From Methylobacter tundripaludum (GTDB lineage Bacteria; Pseudomonadota; Gammaproteobacteria; Methylococcales; Methylomonadaceae), in contig NZ_PTIY01000005.1 of NCBI RefSeq assembly GCF_002934365.1, positions 62,001 to 126,000 of the forward strand: a DNA stretch of 64,000 nucleotides, given 5' to 3'. A program made the translations under genes and the position numbers. Shown here in pieces: positions 18,448 to 27,032 of this stretch. The first letter of the stretch is position 1. Every line of letters starts with the position of its first letter. The notes under the pieces were generated by a model. It was not told the origin of the DNA and made no database searches. It saw only the letters and a list, made by a program, of their open reading frames with translations.

Positions 18448-18509
18448 GACAAAAAAGATATTCTATCATATTTAATCAAGTGTCGAATCGATATTGCATG
18501 TGCGAATTT

Positions 18510-19556
18510 TTAATTGCTTTCCCTGTCGGCTAAAAAGGCTATCGCTACGGCCGGAGCACAGTCGGCTGTCGTCATGCCCGACTGAATTTCGGCTACCGGC
18601 AATAAGTCGGAAAAATCCAGATAAGGGCGGTCTAAGTTCAATGCAATCTGTTTAACCAGAAACCGCCCTACTCCGGCACCGATCAATGGACTGTTTTGTG
18701 GGAGCTGATGTTTGAATAGCCGATTCTCACAACCGCATTGTATTTGCCGCATTTGTCGGGCGCGGATATTTTGAGCGAATTGCAGCCAACGCGGCAGTTC
18801 ATCGGGATAAAAATCACAACCTATCATTCGCGATAACCGCCTGGCGCTGGCGAGGACTGTTTTTTCCGCGCCATCGGCTGTGTCGGTTTGGTCATGTGCA
18901 TCATCCAGTTCGCCGGTGACGCGATAGACATCGGCCATGGTGGCAAAATATTCGGCCATCAAGCCGATTTTTTTGCCTTGATCCAGCGCTGTTTGCGTAA
19001 CGGCCATCACGGCGGTTCTGACGATGCCGGTATAAATCAATTCTTCAGATATTAAACGCTGGTAATCGGTGTAACCCTCCGCTAGCACCTGCCCTTCATT
19101 AAGCAAGAGTATATCCGTGGTGGTGCTGCCGCAATCGACAAAAAGCCCGCTGTCCAGCTTTTGAGCGGTGAATAAGGCGCTGGCCAGCCAGTTAGCGGAG
19201 GCGATAGACGCATAGCGCCCGGATTCAATGTGCGGGGCTTTTAAAAAGCCTTGCCGGCCTGCAAAAACCAGTATTTCAGTTCCCGGCAACAGATCGGTCA
19301 TCGTCTGGATGATTTGCTTAACGCCATGATCCCGGTTATCGAACAAATCGACCAGTTCGCCGGTCATGGTCATCGCGTGACGGTGATTTGAACCGGCCAG
19401 TTCCTGCATGATAGTGTTTACCGCATGTTGCAGTTGATCCAGCCCCTTCCATAACGGACAAGGTTGCTGATAAACGGCGATAACCTTATCCGCGCTGATT
19501 ACCGCGGCTTTGACGTGAGCGCCACCTATATCCCAGCCTACGACATTAGCTTGCAT
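18510..19556 (-). CDS. H4MPT-linked C1-transfer protein, MfnF-like (ASKHA/hydantoinase fold)
   Basis: About 348 residues from the ATG at 19554-19556 (MQANVVGWDIGG). The frame runs further upstream, but that part overlaps the ATP-grasp gene and is not conserved in character. The two ASKHA phosphate motifs are visible: VVGWDIGGAHVKAAVI near residue 5 and FVDCGSTTTDILLL in the middle. The family includes archaeal MfnF, which joins the furan and gamma-glutamyltyramine parts of methanofuran, and it is a regular member of bacterial H4MPT clusters. Its start overlaps the end of the next gene upstream by 11 bases. Role in methylofuran assembly is inferred from family and context. Confidence 0.8.
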   Translation of the reverse strand: MQANVVGWDIGGAHVKAAVISADKVIAVYQQPCPLWKGLDQLQHAVNTIMQELAGSNHRHAMTMTGELVDLFDNRDHGVKQIIQTMTDLLPGTEILVFAGRQGFLKAPHIESGRYASIASANWLASALFTAQKLDSGLFVDCGSTTTDILLLNEGQVLAEGYTDYQRLISEELIYTGIVRTAVMAVTQTALDQGKKIGLMAEYFATMADVYRVTGELDDAHDQTDTADGAEKTVLASARRLSRMIGCDFYPDELPRWLQFAQNIRARQMRQIQCGCENRLFKHQLPQNSPLIGAGVGRFLVKQIALNLDRPYLDFSDLLPVAEIQSGMTTADCAPAVAIAFLADRESN

Positions 19557-20559
19557 TGGCTTCCTGTTTTGTTTGAACGGTAATGGATCTGTTGCATACA
19601 GGGTTGAGTATCGGGTCGCCATGCACTAACTGCAAAACGGCCTCGACAATGTTGATGCCTAAAGCATCGTATATACCGGCAAATGAGCTGGTCAGGCGGG
19701 GATTTATTTCCAGCACCCAAGTTTCTTCGGCGGTTTCTATCAAATCGATCCCGGCATATCCCCACAACTCAGGCAAAGCGAGTCCTATCTTATCGATCAA
19801 TTGCTGATACTCGCCTGAGTCAGGATGATGATTAACGGCAATCTCAGCCAAGTGATATTGCCGGTTGATGAATTCAAAACGCTGCAAATTGGCGCAAATT
19901 AACCAAGCTCGGCCTTGCTTGAATAAACATGAAAGGCTGGTTTTCTTGCCTTGAAGATGGGGCTGAATGATGTATTGCTTTTTGTGTGCAGTCATCTGTT
20001 CAACATCTTGCCGGTTAGTGACGACATAACTGTCCGCACAGCCTACGCCGTCAACCGGTTTGATTATCCATTCACCGCCCGTCCCGAGCCGGTCTAAGGG
20101 CTGGGAATAACTATCGTCAAGCATCTGGGTGGGCACAGTCGCTATCTGATTTCGGTTGAGCAGCCGATAAGTCTTGAATTTGTTACCGGCAACGGCAATA
20201 GCTGCGGCAGACGACGTCAGTAACCGCTTGCCCAATGATTCGACCGTTTGGCACAGGTTTTGTAAAATACCGTCGAATTCGGGTGCTATCGGCCAGACCA
20301 GATCACATTGTTTAGCCAACTTGGAAAATTCTTCGATGGCATCATGCTCCGGCCTGATGAGAGCTGTGTTTATTCCGGGGATGTCTGCTGAGTCGTCAAG
20401 CCGCCAGTCGAGCATGACAGTGACTTCAAGACTGTCTAATTTAGTCAGATTATCCAACAACGCATGAAGCATCAAGCGACCTTCACCGGCCAGAGAATCC
20501 GGCAACTCCTGCTTATTAAAGCCGCCGCCAGTGATATACTCAAACACCAGAATTTTCAC
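19546..20559 (-). CDS. ATP-grasp ligase, MfnD-like (methylofuran/methanofuran branch)
   Basis: About 337 residues with GTG start at 20557-20559 (MKILVFEYITGGGFNKQELP); a TTG three codons earlier is the alternative. The N-terminus FEYITGGG and the ATP-grasp metal-binding motif WVLEINPRLTSSFAGI near residue 285 match the MfnD-like family, whose archaeal member ligates glutamate to tyramine in methanofuran synthesis. In bacterial methylofuran, tyrosine and a polyglutamate chain are reported instead, so the exact acceptor may differ. It overlaps the MfnF-like gene by 11 bases, forming a two-gene unit. Confidence 0.78.
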   Translation of the reverse strand: MKILVFEYITGGGFNKQELPDSLAGEGRLMLHALLDNLTKLDSLEVTVMLDWRLDDSADIPGINTALIRPEHDAIEEFSKLAKQCDLVWPIAPEFDGILQNLCQTVESLGKRLLTSSAAAIAVAGNKFKTYRLLNRNQIATVPTQMLDDSYSQPLDRLGTGGEWIIKPVDGVGCADSYVVTNRQDVEQMTAHKKQYIIQPHLQGKKTSLSCLFKQGRAWLICANLQRFEFINRQYHLAEIAVNHHPDSGEYQQLIDKIGLALPELWGYAGIDLIETAEETWVLEINPRLTSSFAGIYDALGINIVEAVLQLVHGDPILNPVCNRSITVQTKQEANAS

Positions 20560-20578
20560 AATACTCAATTAAACACAC

Positions 20579-20606
20579 TATTACGGCTATAAATTAGACC
20601 GTAATA
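20579..20606. promoter_or_regulatory. Inverted repeat in the divergent mfnD-like / hisA-like promoter region
   Basis: TATTACGG at 20579-20586 and CCGTAATA at 20599-20606 are perfect 8-base arms with a 12-base spacer. They lie in the 73-base gap between the divergent ATP-grasp and HisA-like genes, so one regulator could control both directions. No known operator is matched. Confidence 0.4.
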
Positions 20607-20632
20607 TTGTATCACCAGCCAAACCATGCTTT

Positions 20633-21370
20633 ATGAAAATAATCCCGGTAATAGACTTAAAGGACGGCATCGTGGTTCACGCCCGGCAAGGCAATCGCGA
20701 ACATTATCAACCGATTAATACTGCGCTGTGCCAATCGTTTGATATTTTTCAGGTGATTGAGGCGTTCCTGGGCGTTTATGCGTTCGATACCTTTTATATC
20801 GCAGACTTGGATGCGATTACCCATCAGGGCGACCATAACCAATTGATAGCTGACGTGCTGGCGCGTTTCCCTCAAATAACGTTCTGGGTAGACAAGGGTT
20901 ATCAAGCCTATGAAACTAGCGTAGACCATCCCCAAAACTGCCTGCCCATTATTGGCAGTGAATCCTATAGTGATCAAACTGTTGCAGAAATTAAAGCTTA
21001 CAAAAACAACTTTATTCTTTCGCTGGATTATTCAAATTCCGGTGCTTTGGGCGCGGCAAGTCTTTTTTCCGACCACACTTTTTGGCCGAAAAACATCATC
21101 ATCATGACGCTGGCGCGTGTCGGCAGCAACAATGGTCCTGATCTGGACAAACTAACTGAGTTTTGCCGGCGATATCCGGGCAAAAACTTTATTGCGGCGG
21201 GCGGCATAAGAAACAAGCAAGATTTAATCGCTTTAAGCAGAGCGGGGATTGATCAGGCGCTTGTCGCCAGTGCGTTGCATTCCGGCATGCTTAAGTCTGA
21301 AGATATTGCAGAACTCCAGGCAAAGCTTCCGCTCCTGCTCCTCACCGCCCGAACCACAGGGATGTGGTGA
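20633..21370 (+). CDS. HisA-like TIM-barrel protein of the C1 island
   Basis: A 245-residue protein of the HisA/HisF fold: it begins MKIIPVIDLKDGIVVHARQG, with the Asp of the HisA first-strand motif, and has a second Asp in FILSLDYSNSG plus the phosphate-binding IAAGGIRNKQDL near residue 195. No histidine-biosynthesis gene is near; it sits inside the H4MPT/methylofuran cluster and is the only gene there on the plus strand. HisA-like genes recur in methylotroph cofactor clusters, so a part in furan or pterin assembly is more likely than histidine synthesis (inference). The stop codon lies within an inverted-repeat arm at 21361-21376. Confidence 0.75.
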   Translation: MKIIPVIDLKDGIVVHARQGNREHYQPINTALCQSFDIFQVIEAFLGVYAFDTFYIADLDAITHQGDHNQLIADVLARFPQITFWVDKGYQAYETSVDHPQNCLPIIGSESYSDQTVAEIKAYKNNFILSLDYSNSGALGAASLFSDHTFWPKNIIIMTLARVGSNNGPDLDKLTEFCRRYPGKNFIAAGGIRNKQDLIALSRAGIDQALVASALHSGMLKSEDIAELQAKLPLLLLTARTTGMW

Positions 21371-21458
21371 ATGCAGCTACAGCATAACGCCATGGATGGC
21401 GTGTAGTAGAGCAACGCAGGAGCAGTTGCCGAGGAGCCTTATCTGCATTCACCACATC
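21361..21458. repeat. Inverted-repeat element overlapping the end of the HisA-like gene
   Basis: GATGTGGTGAATGCAG at 21361-21376 is perfectly repeated in inverse at 21443-21458 (CTGCATTCACCACATC). The 66-base interior contains GCCATGGATGGC, a palindrome also suggested in the 8338-8498 element. It looks like a small mobile palindrome inserted between the convergent hisA-like and fae genes; it provides the TGA stop of the former. Confidence 0.7.
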
Positions 21459-21466
21459 CTGTAGGC

Positions 21467-21497
21467 AAAAAAATACCCCGATTAACGGGGTATTTTT
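21467..21497. terminator. Bidirectional rho-independent terminator after fae
   Basis: AAATACCCCG at 21471-21480 and CGGGGTATTT at 21486-21495 form a 10-base stem with a 5-base loop, flanked by A and T runs on both sides. It can stop transcription of fae from the minus strand and of the HisA-like gene from the plus strand. Confidence 0.88.
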
Positions 21498-21522
21498 AGC
21501 ATTCTTGATAACTAAATAAAAC

Positions 21523-22032
21523 TTAGTTAGCAGCGAATGGATGTACAGCAGTACCTTTAGCAGCAACAACTTCAGCTGCAGTAGGAGTACCGGCAACAGC
21601 ACGTTTCAGAGCTTCTTTAGTCGCTTCGTAGTTGTATTGTTGGATTTTAGCATCGTCTTCTGCAGCCCAGTGAATGAAAACACCAACTGATACGAATAAA
21701 TCATCAGCTTCAGCAGCAGGAATTGTGCCGTCTTCAACACAATCAGCAACAGCCATAGCAACACCGCGTTGTGCTGGGCCAAACATTTGAACAGCTTGTT
21801 TTGCGCCTTTGATTGTTACTTTGTTGAACATAACAGTAGATGGTTTAACCATCAGGTTAGGTGCAACAACAGCTAACAGGCTAGAAAAGCCGTCTTTGTT
21901 GTTTGTTAAGCAGTTTGCAAATGCAGTTTCAGCTGCTGAACCACGTGGTCCAACCATCAAATCGATGTGAGCAACTTCGTTGCCTTCGCCAACCAAAGAT
22001 TCGCCAACGCATAATTTATTGATTTTAGCCAT
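21523..22032 (-). CDS. fae: Formaldehyde-activating enzyme
   Basis: A 170-residue protein from the ATG at 22030-22032, preceded by AGGGGAT. The frame is open further upstream, but that part is leader sequence containing the -10 box. Sequence blocks such as [34 protein letters not shown]-like [18 protein letters not shown], and [20 protein letters not shown] match bacterial Fae along the full length. Fae condenses formaldehyde with tetrahydromethanopterin to methylene-H4MPT in the cytosol, the entry step of formaldehyde oxidation. Codon use is strongly biased (GCA/GCT, GTT, AAC, CCA) compared with neighbours, a sign of very high expression. It has its own promoter and terminator. Confidence 0.97.
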   Translation of the reverse strand: MAKINKLCVGESLVGEGNEVAHIDLMVGPRGSAAETAFANCLTNNKDGFSSLLAVVAPNLMVKPSTVMFNKVTIKGAKQAVQMFGPAQRGVAMAVADCVEDGTIPAAEADDLFVSVGVFIHWAAEDDAKIQQYNYEATKEALKRAVAGTPTAAEVVAAKGTAVHPFAAN

Positions 22033-22084
22033 GCTTAATATCCCCTGTGAAGAAAAAAATGAAAAAATTGAATCTACTATCGAC

Positions 22085-22114
22085 ATTATAAATGTCCCCT
22101 TATTTGTTTTTAAC
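22085..22114 (-). promoter_or_regulatory. Probable fae promoter with overlapping palindrome
   Basis: On the minus strand the consensus -10 TATAAT lies at 22085-22090. A TTAAAA hexamer 17 bases upstream (22108-22113) is a weak -35 candidate. The -10 is inside the palindrome ACATT-TAT-AATGT (22083-22095), which a repressor could cover. The leader to the ATG would be about 45 bases. Confidence 0.6.
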
Positions 22115-22136
22115 AAATTCCTTTTGAAGCCCTATT

Positions 22137-22154
22137 AGTAACAGGTTTGTTACT
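22137..22154. promoter_or_regulatory. Small hairpin across the CitG-like stop codon
   Basis: AGTAACA and TGTTACT form 7-base arms around a 4-base loop at 22137-22154, spanning the TAA stop (22150-22152). It may attenuate read-through from the cluster into fae; it lacks a T-tract, so it is not a classic terminator. Confidence 0.35.
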
Positions 22155-23001
22155 GATTAAGATCCTCTAAAAATGCCGTGAATACTGTCGCCACTATCAT
22201 GTCGGCTGTCGTACCCGGATTTATACTATAAAACTTAAGCTCCTGATCCAGGCAAAAAAGCAACGGCTTTATTTGTTCAGGATTATCAGTTTTAGACAGC
22301 TCCTCACTGAGTCGAGCCATCTTGGTGGCTACCATCTCAGAGTACTGATCTCCGTATTTCCTTTCAATATGGCTGTCGGGAAACTGGCTCAGCATATCGG
22401 CATATACCGCGACTGCCGCCCAATTTCTATCGCCCCACCGATTAAAGCCCTCATTGTATCTTAAAACCGAGAAATTAAAAATATCTTTGTACCCTGTGAG
22501 GTATTGAAGCGCGATCCGATCTTTCTCGCTGGCAATTTTCATCGCCTCAAGCAAGGTAACCGATGCTTTTTCATTGACATCCTGTTCATCAGAGCTGCCT
22601 AAACCACCCGGCGATGCTAATGTTATGGCCTTAAAAACCCAGTCGGCATCGTCTATCGTTGATTCGATAAGAACCTTGGTGACCGCCTGTCTTAACGTTA
22701 ATCCTGAATGCTTGTGGCTGGACGCCTGAATCAATGGCGCACAAAGCAAAATAATACCTAAATTGGTGTTACAGCCTACCGCTTCACGCGTAGCTTTGAC
22801 CGCATAATAGATTTTTTCGCCCAAGGAATAATCCGGGTTGCAAAGAGGCTCCGCGCTGACCTTGGCGCTGGTTCTGAAATCGGCCACGGTCATATCATGA
22901 CCATCCGCGTAAACACTGACATTGCCGGGCTTAAATGCCTGCACGTCAACCTCGCAGGCTTGCCGATAAAGCTCGCTGAGTTGCTCCGGCGAAATCGTCA
23001 T
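22150..23001 (-). CDS. CitG-like triphosphoribosyl-dephospho-CoA synthase family protein of the C1 island
   Basis: About 283 residues from the ATG at 22999-23001 (MTISPEQLSELYRQACEVDV); this start gives an ATGA overlap with the upstream ATP-grasp gene, which favours it over the longer frame. The motifs EVDVQAFKPGNVSVYADGHD, CNTNLGIILLCAPL and INPGTTADMIVATVF match the CitG/MdcB family. In methylotrophs a member of this family regularly lies beside fae and mch (named orf17 there, from memory), where citrate lyase is absent. It probably transfers a ribosyl-phosphate or similar group in cofactor assembly; the true reaction is not known. Confidence 0.8.
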   Translation of the reverse strand: MTISPEQLSELYRQACEVDVQAFKPGNVSVYADGHDMTVADFRTSAKVSAEPLCNPDYSLGEKIYYAVKATREAVGCNTNLGIILLCAPLIQASSHKHSGLTLRQAVTKVLIESTIDDADWVFKAITLASPGGLGSSDEQDVNEKASVTLLEAMKIASEKDRIALQYLTGYKDIFNFSVLRYNEGFNRWGDRNWAAVAVYADMLSQFPDSHIERKYGDQYSEMVATKMARLSEELSKTDNPEQIKPLLFCLDQELKFYSINPGTTADMIVATVFTAFLEDLNQ

Positions 23002-23903
23002 GCGGCGACAGTTTTTTTGTTCATCTTGCGGATAATTAAATCGTCCGCCATCAGCCCGGCGATACTGACGTCGCAAACGCTTTCCAGTCCTTTCCAGGCC
23101 GGTATGCTGTTAACTTCAATGACCGTGCAACGCCCTTCCCTGTCCCGGATAATATCGACCCCGGCATAATCCATAGCCAATGCAGTCGTCGCTTTAACGG
23201 CCAAATCGACCATTTCAGGTTCCAAATCAATCAGCTCGCAGGCCGCGCCACGGGCAACGTTATTGAGCCAGAATTTCCCGCGCCTTCTCATTGCGGCAAC
23301 TGCTCGGCCGTTAATTACAAAAACGCGATGATCGGAAAAACCCTCGCCTTCGCAATGAACAAAGCGTTGCAGATAATAGACGCCATGACTGCCGGTCAGC
23401 CAAAATAAGTCGGTCGATTTTTCAATGCGGCGTATGCCTTCGCCCTGCGAGCCGAACAAGGGTTTGCTGATCAACAAATTACCTTGTTTTAATTCGGCTT
23501 CCGCAATCCTTAAGGCTTCGTCACGGTCGCGCAGCACCCAGGTCATCGGCGTCGGCAATCCTGCATTGTGCAATAAGAAACTGGTCATGGCCTTGTCGAC
23601 ACTGCGTTCTACCGCATGCCCGTCATTGTAGACCGGAATCCCCATCGCCTTTAACGCATGTAGAAAATCCAGATACAACACGACTTCCTCAAGCGAGCCG
23701 CCGGGTACGCCGCGCACAAAAGCCGCATCGGGAAGCGCGTATTCAAAGCCTGGAATAAAAATCGGCTGTCTGCCGGATTCGATTACAAACCGGCATTCTG
23801 TCAGCGAAACATAGTCACAGCTATAGCCGCGGCTAGCGAAGGCCAAGCTTAATTGTTTGCCATGCCAGCCGGGATCATCGGTAAAAATTACTATACGACC
23901 CAC
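22998..23903 (-). CDS. RimK-like ATP-grasp ligase of the C1 island
   Basis: A 301-residue ATP-grasp protein. It begins MGRIVIFTDDPGWHGKQLS, has the glycine-rich ATP loop LISKPLFGSQGEGIRRI near residue 150, and ends with the metal-binding motif CTVIEVNSIPAWKGLE near residue 272. It belongs with RimK/MptN-type ligases that add glutamate or similar amino acids to carboxylates. Between mch and the CitG-like gene it matches the position of the gene called orf7 in methylotroph clusters (recalled). Likely role: glutamylation or tail extension of H4MPT or methylofuran. It ends 4 bases into the next gene. Confidence 0.8.
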   Translation of the reverse strand: MGRIVIFTDDPGWHGKQLSLAFASRGYSCDYVSLTECRFVIESGRQPIFIPGFEYALPDAAFVRGVPGGSLEEVVLYLDFLHALKAMGIPVYNDGHAVERSVDKAMTSFLLHNAGLPTPMTWVLRDRDEALRIAEAELKQGNLLISKPLFGSQGEGIRRIEKSTDLFWLTGSHGVYYLQRFVHCEGEGFSDHRVFVINGRAVAAMRRRGKFWLNNVARGAACELIDLEPEMVDLAVKATTALAMDYAGVDIIRDREGRCTVIEVNSIPAWKGLESVCDVSIAGLMADDLIIRKMNKKTVAA

Positions 23904-23911
23904 GCTACGAT

Positions 23912-24904
23912 CTACGCTCCAAATGACTGATCCAGCAAGGCATTATCCAGCTTCCCCGCGCGGAAACTTTTACCTGATTCCACCGCAGTCACAATGACAC
24001 TGGCGGGACTGAACAACATCGCGTCGATCTTGAAGAAGTCGTACTCATACTGCTTGAAGATGTCCGCAAACGGTTTGCCGTAATCTTTGGAGGTTGAACT
24101 TGGCAGTTCATTAGCCAGTTTTTCAGCCGCTTCGTCGCTGCCTTTTACAAAGATATGCACTTGACCTGCGAACAGGATCGCATCATTGGTACGGCCCATC
24201 GCTTTGACAAAATTAGGGTGCGGAGGGCAGATCGGCGCACTACCGCTACCGTCGATAATGTTTTCAAGTGGGAAATGCAAGGCGTGAGCCTTATGCATGG
24301 CCACTTCAAGTACGCGCGCAACCACTTGTACACCACCGGCCAGACTGCTGGTCGGAGTAACAATGATGGTCAGTTTGGATGGATCGACCTTGCAGGCGGC
24401 GGCGACTTTTTCAACGATTTCAACCGGCGGCACTGCATCATTTTCAATCACTAACACAGTGGCATCATGAGTATCCTGATAATCCAGTTCCTTGTACAAC
24501 TCTTCAACCGGTTCCTGCTTGCCGTCTTTCACCTTGGTCGCCATCGCACGCGCCGGGCCTGAGCCTAATGCGTAATATTTTTCATGAGATAAGCTCCAGC
24601 CTGCATATTGGCTACCCAGGCAGCCCAAAACAGGGTTGCCGGTGTGTACGTTTACCGACAGCGGCCAGTTGGTTGTGTAAGGGCTGTGACTGATGGTTAC
24701 GGTACCCATGCCGCCGAGGCAGATTTCAGCGATAATACGGCCTGCTTCGATTCCGCCCGGTACCTTAATGCCCGCGTCGATAATGGTGCAGCCATTGGCT
24801 AACTTTTCCACACCTAAACGTAATTTGTCCGCATTATCGAGTAAATACTGAACCAAGGGTTGGGTTAATTTGTTAACGCTGGCTGTATATTCCATGACGG
24901 TCAT
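23912..24904 (-). CDS. mch: Methenyltetrahydromethanopterin cyclohydrolase
   Basis: A 330-residue protein with family blocks [40 protein letters not shown] and [11 protein letters not shown], which identify Mch along the full length. It interconverts methenyl-H4MPT and formyl-H4MPT in the cytosol, downstream of Fae and methylene-H4MPT dehydrogenase. Two starts are possible: ATG at 24904 or ATG at 24895; AGAAGG lies 2 bases before the first and 11 before the second, so the second may be used. It overlaps the end of the ATP-grasp gene upstream by about 20-30 bases, so translation is coupled. Confidence 0.96.
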   Translation of the reverse strand: MTVMEYTASVNKLTQPLVQYLLDNADKLRLGVEKLANGCTIIDAGIKVPGGIEAGRIIAEICLGGMGTVTISHSPYTTNWPLSVNVHTGNPVLGCLGSQYAGWSLSHEKYYALGSGPARAMATKVKDGKQEPVEELYKELDYQDTHDATVLVIENDAVPPVEIVEKVAAACKVDPSKLTIIVTPTSSLAGGVQVVARVLEVAMHKAHALHFPLENIIDGSGSAPICPPHPNFVKAMGRTNDAILFAGQVHIFVKGSDEAAEKLANELPSSTSKDYGKPFADIFKQYEYDFFKIDAMLFSPASVIVTAVESGKSFRAGKLDNALLDQSFGA

Positions 24905-25991
24905 AACCTTCTAGTTTACTAATAATAAGTTGTTGTTTAGTCCGCAGTTGTTCCACTACCGACCGTGAGTTTTTTTGGTGCGCAATAATACTGCACAATG
25001 GCTGTCCTGCGCGACACATATTGCCGGGTTTGGGCAAATCCATACACCAATCGGGCCATTCGAATCGGTCGGGAATGGTTAAATCATGATCGGCGTAAAC
25101 GACTTGATAAGCCGAATGATAATCCCGCCATGCGGCGCAATACGCTACGCTATTGCGGCCTAAACACGCCTGAATATGCCTGGACAGCAAGTCCTGATCA
25201 TACAACTGCATGCTGGCGGAAGGCCGGGGATTGATTTCCAGAACATAACCGCAATCATCCGCATGAATAAAATCCAGCGAATTTAAGCCTTTTAGCCTGA
25301 ACGCTGGAACCATTTGTTCGAGCCAGTCTGTTATCACCGCTTTGTGTACATCCGATAGATCACAGCGATTGACCACGCCGGAAAAAACAAATTCCTGAGT
25401 CTCGCTTAAACAAACCGGCCATTGGCGGTTAAAACCGATGACTTGCATCTGCTGTCCGTCAGCCAGGAACAGCACCGAATGGGGTGTGCCTGCTTGAAAT
25501 TTTTGCCAGTAAACCGGTTCCTTAGTTTCGTCATCGGCATGGTAACGTTTTATCCCGGTGCCTCCCTGCCCTTGCATAGGCTTTAGCAGCCAATCATCGG
25601 CATATTCGGGCATGCTGAACACAAGCTCGGGATAGGGAATATTTAACTGATCCAGCGTCGAAAAAAACGCCGGCTTATCCAGCTGCCGTGCAAAAACATC
25701 TGGATGGTTACCTAGGATAGTCAGGCGGTTATTCAGGTAATACAGGCTTTCGGGATAACATTCGAAACCGCTGCCGTAAATGGCATGGGTGACGGCATAG
25801 CGTTCGATAAAGCAATCTACGGCAGGAGCCAAGTCTTGCTCGGCTAATGACTTTACCTGGCGGAAATCTTCCGCGCAGCCTTGCGTGTCCAGATCGGCAA
25901 ACAGATCAATGACCAGCGGCTTCAAGCCGGCGTTTTTTGCAGCCTGCGCCAGCATGCGTCCTGAACCGGCGACTATTAATAGCGTTTCCAC
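24873..25991 (-). CDS. ATP-grasp protein of the C1 island (orf5 type)
   Basis: A 372-residue protein beginning [20 protein letters not shown], with a Rossmann-like pre-ATP-grasp segment, the loop [18 protein letters not shown] near residue 140 and the metal motif [18 protein letters not shown] near residue 248. Its position directly before mch is that of the gene named orf5 in methylotroph H4MPT clusters (recalled), which is needed for C1 growth in Methylobacterium. The reaction is not established; a carboxylate-amine ligation on a carrier or tail is the natural guess. It starts 13 bases after the beta-RFAP synthase gene. Confidence 0.8.
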   Translation of the reverse strand: METLLIVAGSGRMLAQAAKNAGLKPLVIDLFADLDTQGCAEDFRQVKSLAEQDLAPAVDCFIERYAVTHAIYGSGFECYPESLYYLNNRLTILGNHPDVFARQLDKPAFFSTLDQLNIPYPELVFSMPEYADDWLLKPMQGQGGTGIKRYHADDETKEPVYWQKFQAGTPHSVLFLADGQQMQVIGFNRQWPVCLSETQEFVFSGVVNRCDLSDVHKAVITDWLEQMVPAFRLKGLNSLDFIHADDCGYVLEINPRPSASMQLYDQDLLSRHIQACLGRNSVAYCAAWRDYHSAYQVVYADHDLTIPDRFEWPDWCMDLPKPGNMCRAGQPLCSIIAHQKNSRSVVEQLRTKQQLIISKLEGYDRHGIYSQR

Positions 25992-26004
25992 GTTACATCA
26001 GATG

Positions 26005-26967
26005 CTAGCCAACAAAAACATCGCCCCCGCTATTCCGCGCACTGGCGACAACAAAACTCAACTTATCGAAATGCGCAAAGGCCTGTCTGGCCCGATCTGC
26101 AATCGATTCAGCCAATTGAAGCCCATCAATGGCGCAAAACCCGGTCGGTCCCCATGAAGTCTGGCCTATAGCCACCGCGCCCTGTTGCTCCAACCATTGC
26201 ATGGCCGCCGCAACTTCGGGACTGGTAAAAACACCGCCCTGAGCCGAGGAGAAATGCTCGCCAACCGAGCGTTGCAACTGGGTAATCACATCGCCGAATT
26301 TAATAATGTCGTTTTCAGCCACCGCAGGCAGCCCCTGCATCAGCAATAAATAGCATAACCGCGCGGCTTCGTTTTCGGGAAAAGGCGGCAGCTCCTTAAA
26401 GGCCTGTATTTCCTGCTGGCCGTGCAGGCCCTGGCCGCGCTGGTCAAACACCAGAATAAACCGCCAGTCGTCCGGTACATCCATGTGTGCCAACACCGGC
26501 GGCGTGACGGTTTTTTCGCCGCGGCCGCCATCGACAACCAGGCCGCCCTGTTCAAAAACGCCGATACCGATGCCGGAACGCAGGCCCCGGTCGGTCACGG
26601 CGGCGATTTCACGCACAGTTAGACCCAAGCCGTAAAATTCATTAAGTGCCGCACCGATTGCCAGCGACATTTGCGTGCCAGACCCCAAGCCTACATGCTC
26701 GGGTATCGCTGTTTCAATCGTGATATTCAGTTGGTCGGAAACGTGTAGCGCCTCGCATAACTTGGACACGCATTTTTTTGCACGCGGCGCGGCAGGGCCT
26801 GTAACGGTGAGATGCTCGGCACCGGTTACTGACAGGCTGGTGCTGATTTCATTAAGCGCAACGCCGATGCTGCCGAAATGCCGGCCCAATGATCCGCTTA
26901 AATCGATGAAGCCCATGTGCAATCTGGCGGGGGCTATGACTGAGACTTTAGAATGTTGAACTATCAA
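26005..26967 (-). CDS. mptG: Beta-ribofuranosylaminobenzene 5'-phosphate synthase
   Basis: A 320-residue GHMP-superfamily protein: VSVIAPARLHMGFIDLSGSL near the N-terminus, and the GHMP loop IPEHVGLGSGTQMSLAIGAA near residue 90. The family member that carries RLHMGFID joins PRPP and 4-aminobenzoate (or 4-hydroxybenzoate) to beta-RFA-P, the first committed step of methanopterin synthesis. The start appears to be TTG at 26965-26967, as the next ATG lies inside the conserved RLHMGF block. It is in the middle of the minus-strand cofactor operon. Confidence 0.93.
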   Translation of the reverse strand: MIVQHSKVSVIAPARLHMGFIDLSGSLGRHFGSIGVALNEISTSLSVTGAEHLTVTGPAAPRAKKCVSKLCEALHVSDQLNITIETAIPEHVGLGSGTQMSLAIGAALNEFYGLGLTVREIAAVTDRGLRSGIGIGVFEQGGLVVDGGRGEKTVTPPVLAHMDVPDDWRFILVFDQRGQGLHGQQEIQAFKELPPFPENEAARLCYLLLMQGLPAVAENDIIKFGDVITQLQRSVGEHFSSAQGGVFTSPEVAAAMQWLEQQGAVAIGQTSWGPTGFCAIDGLQLAESIADRARQAFAHFDKLSFVVASARNSGGDVFVG

Positions 26968-27032
26968 GGTTTACGCTGTGTTGTGCTGCAAAAATTGCAG
27001 GGAGTATACATGATCGGCCTATCGGCTGCGAA

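Noticed and set aside
20633-21370. HisA of histidine biosynthesis
   Set aside because: No his genes adjoin and the gene sits in a C1-cofactor island; the HisA fold is kept but a different role is more likely. I could not exclude HisA activity.
22033-22116. N-terminal extension of fae
   Set aside because: It would make Fae 28 residues longer than the family and includes the TATAAT promoter box; the ATG at 22032 has the ribosome site.
22150-23001. CitG of citrate lyase activation
   Set aside because: No citrate lyase genes are present; its place between ATP-grasp and fae genes fits the methylotroph cofactor cluster.
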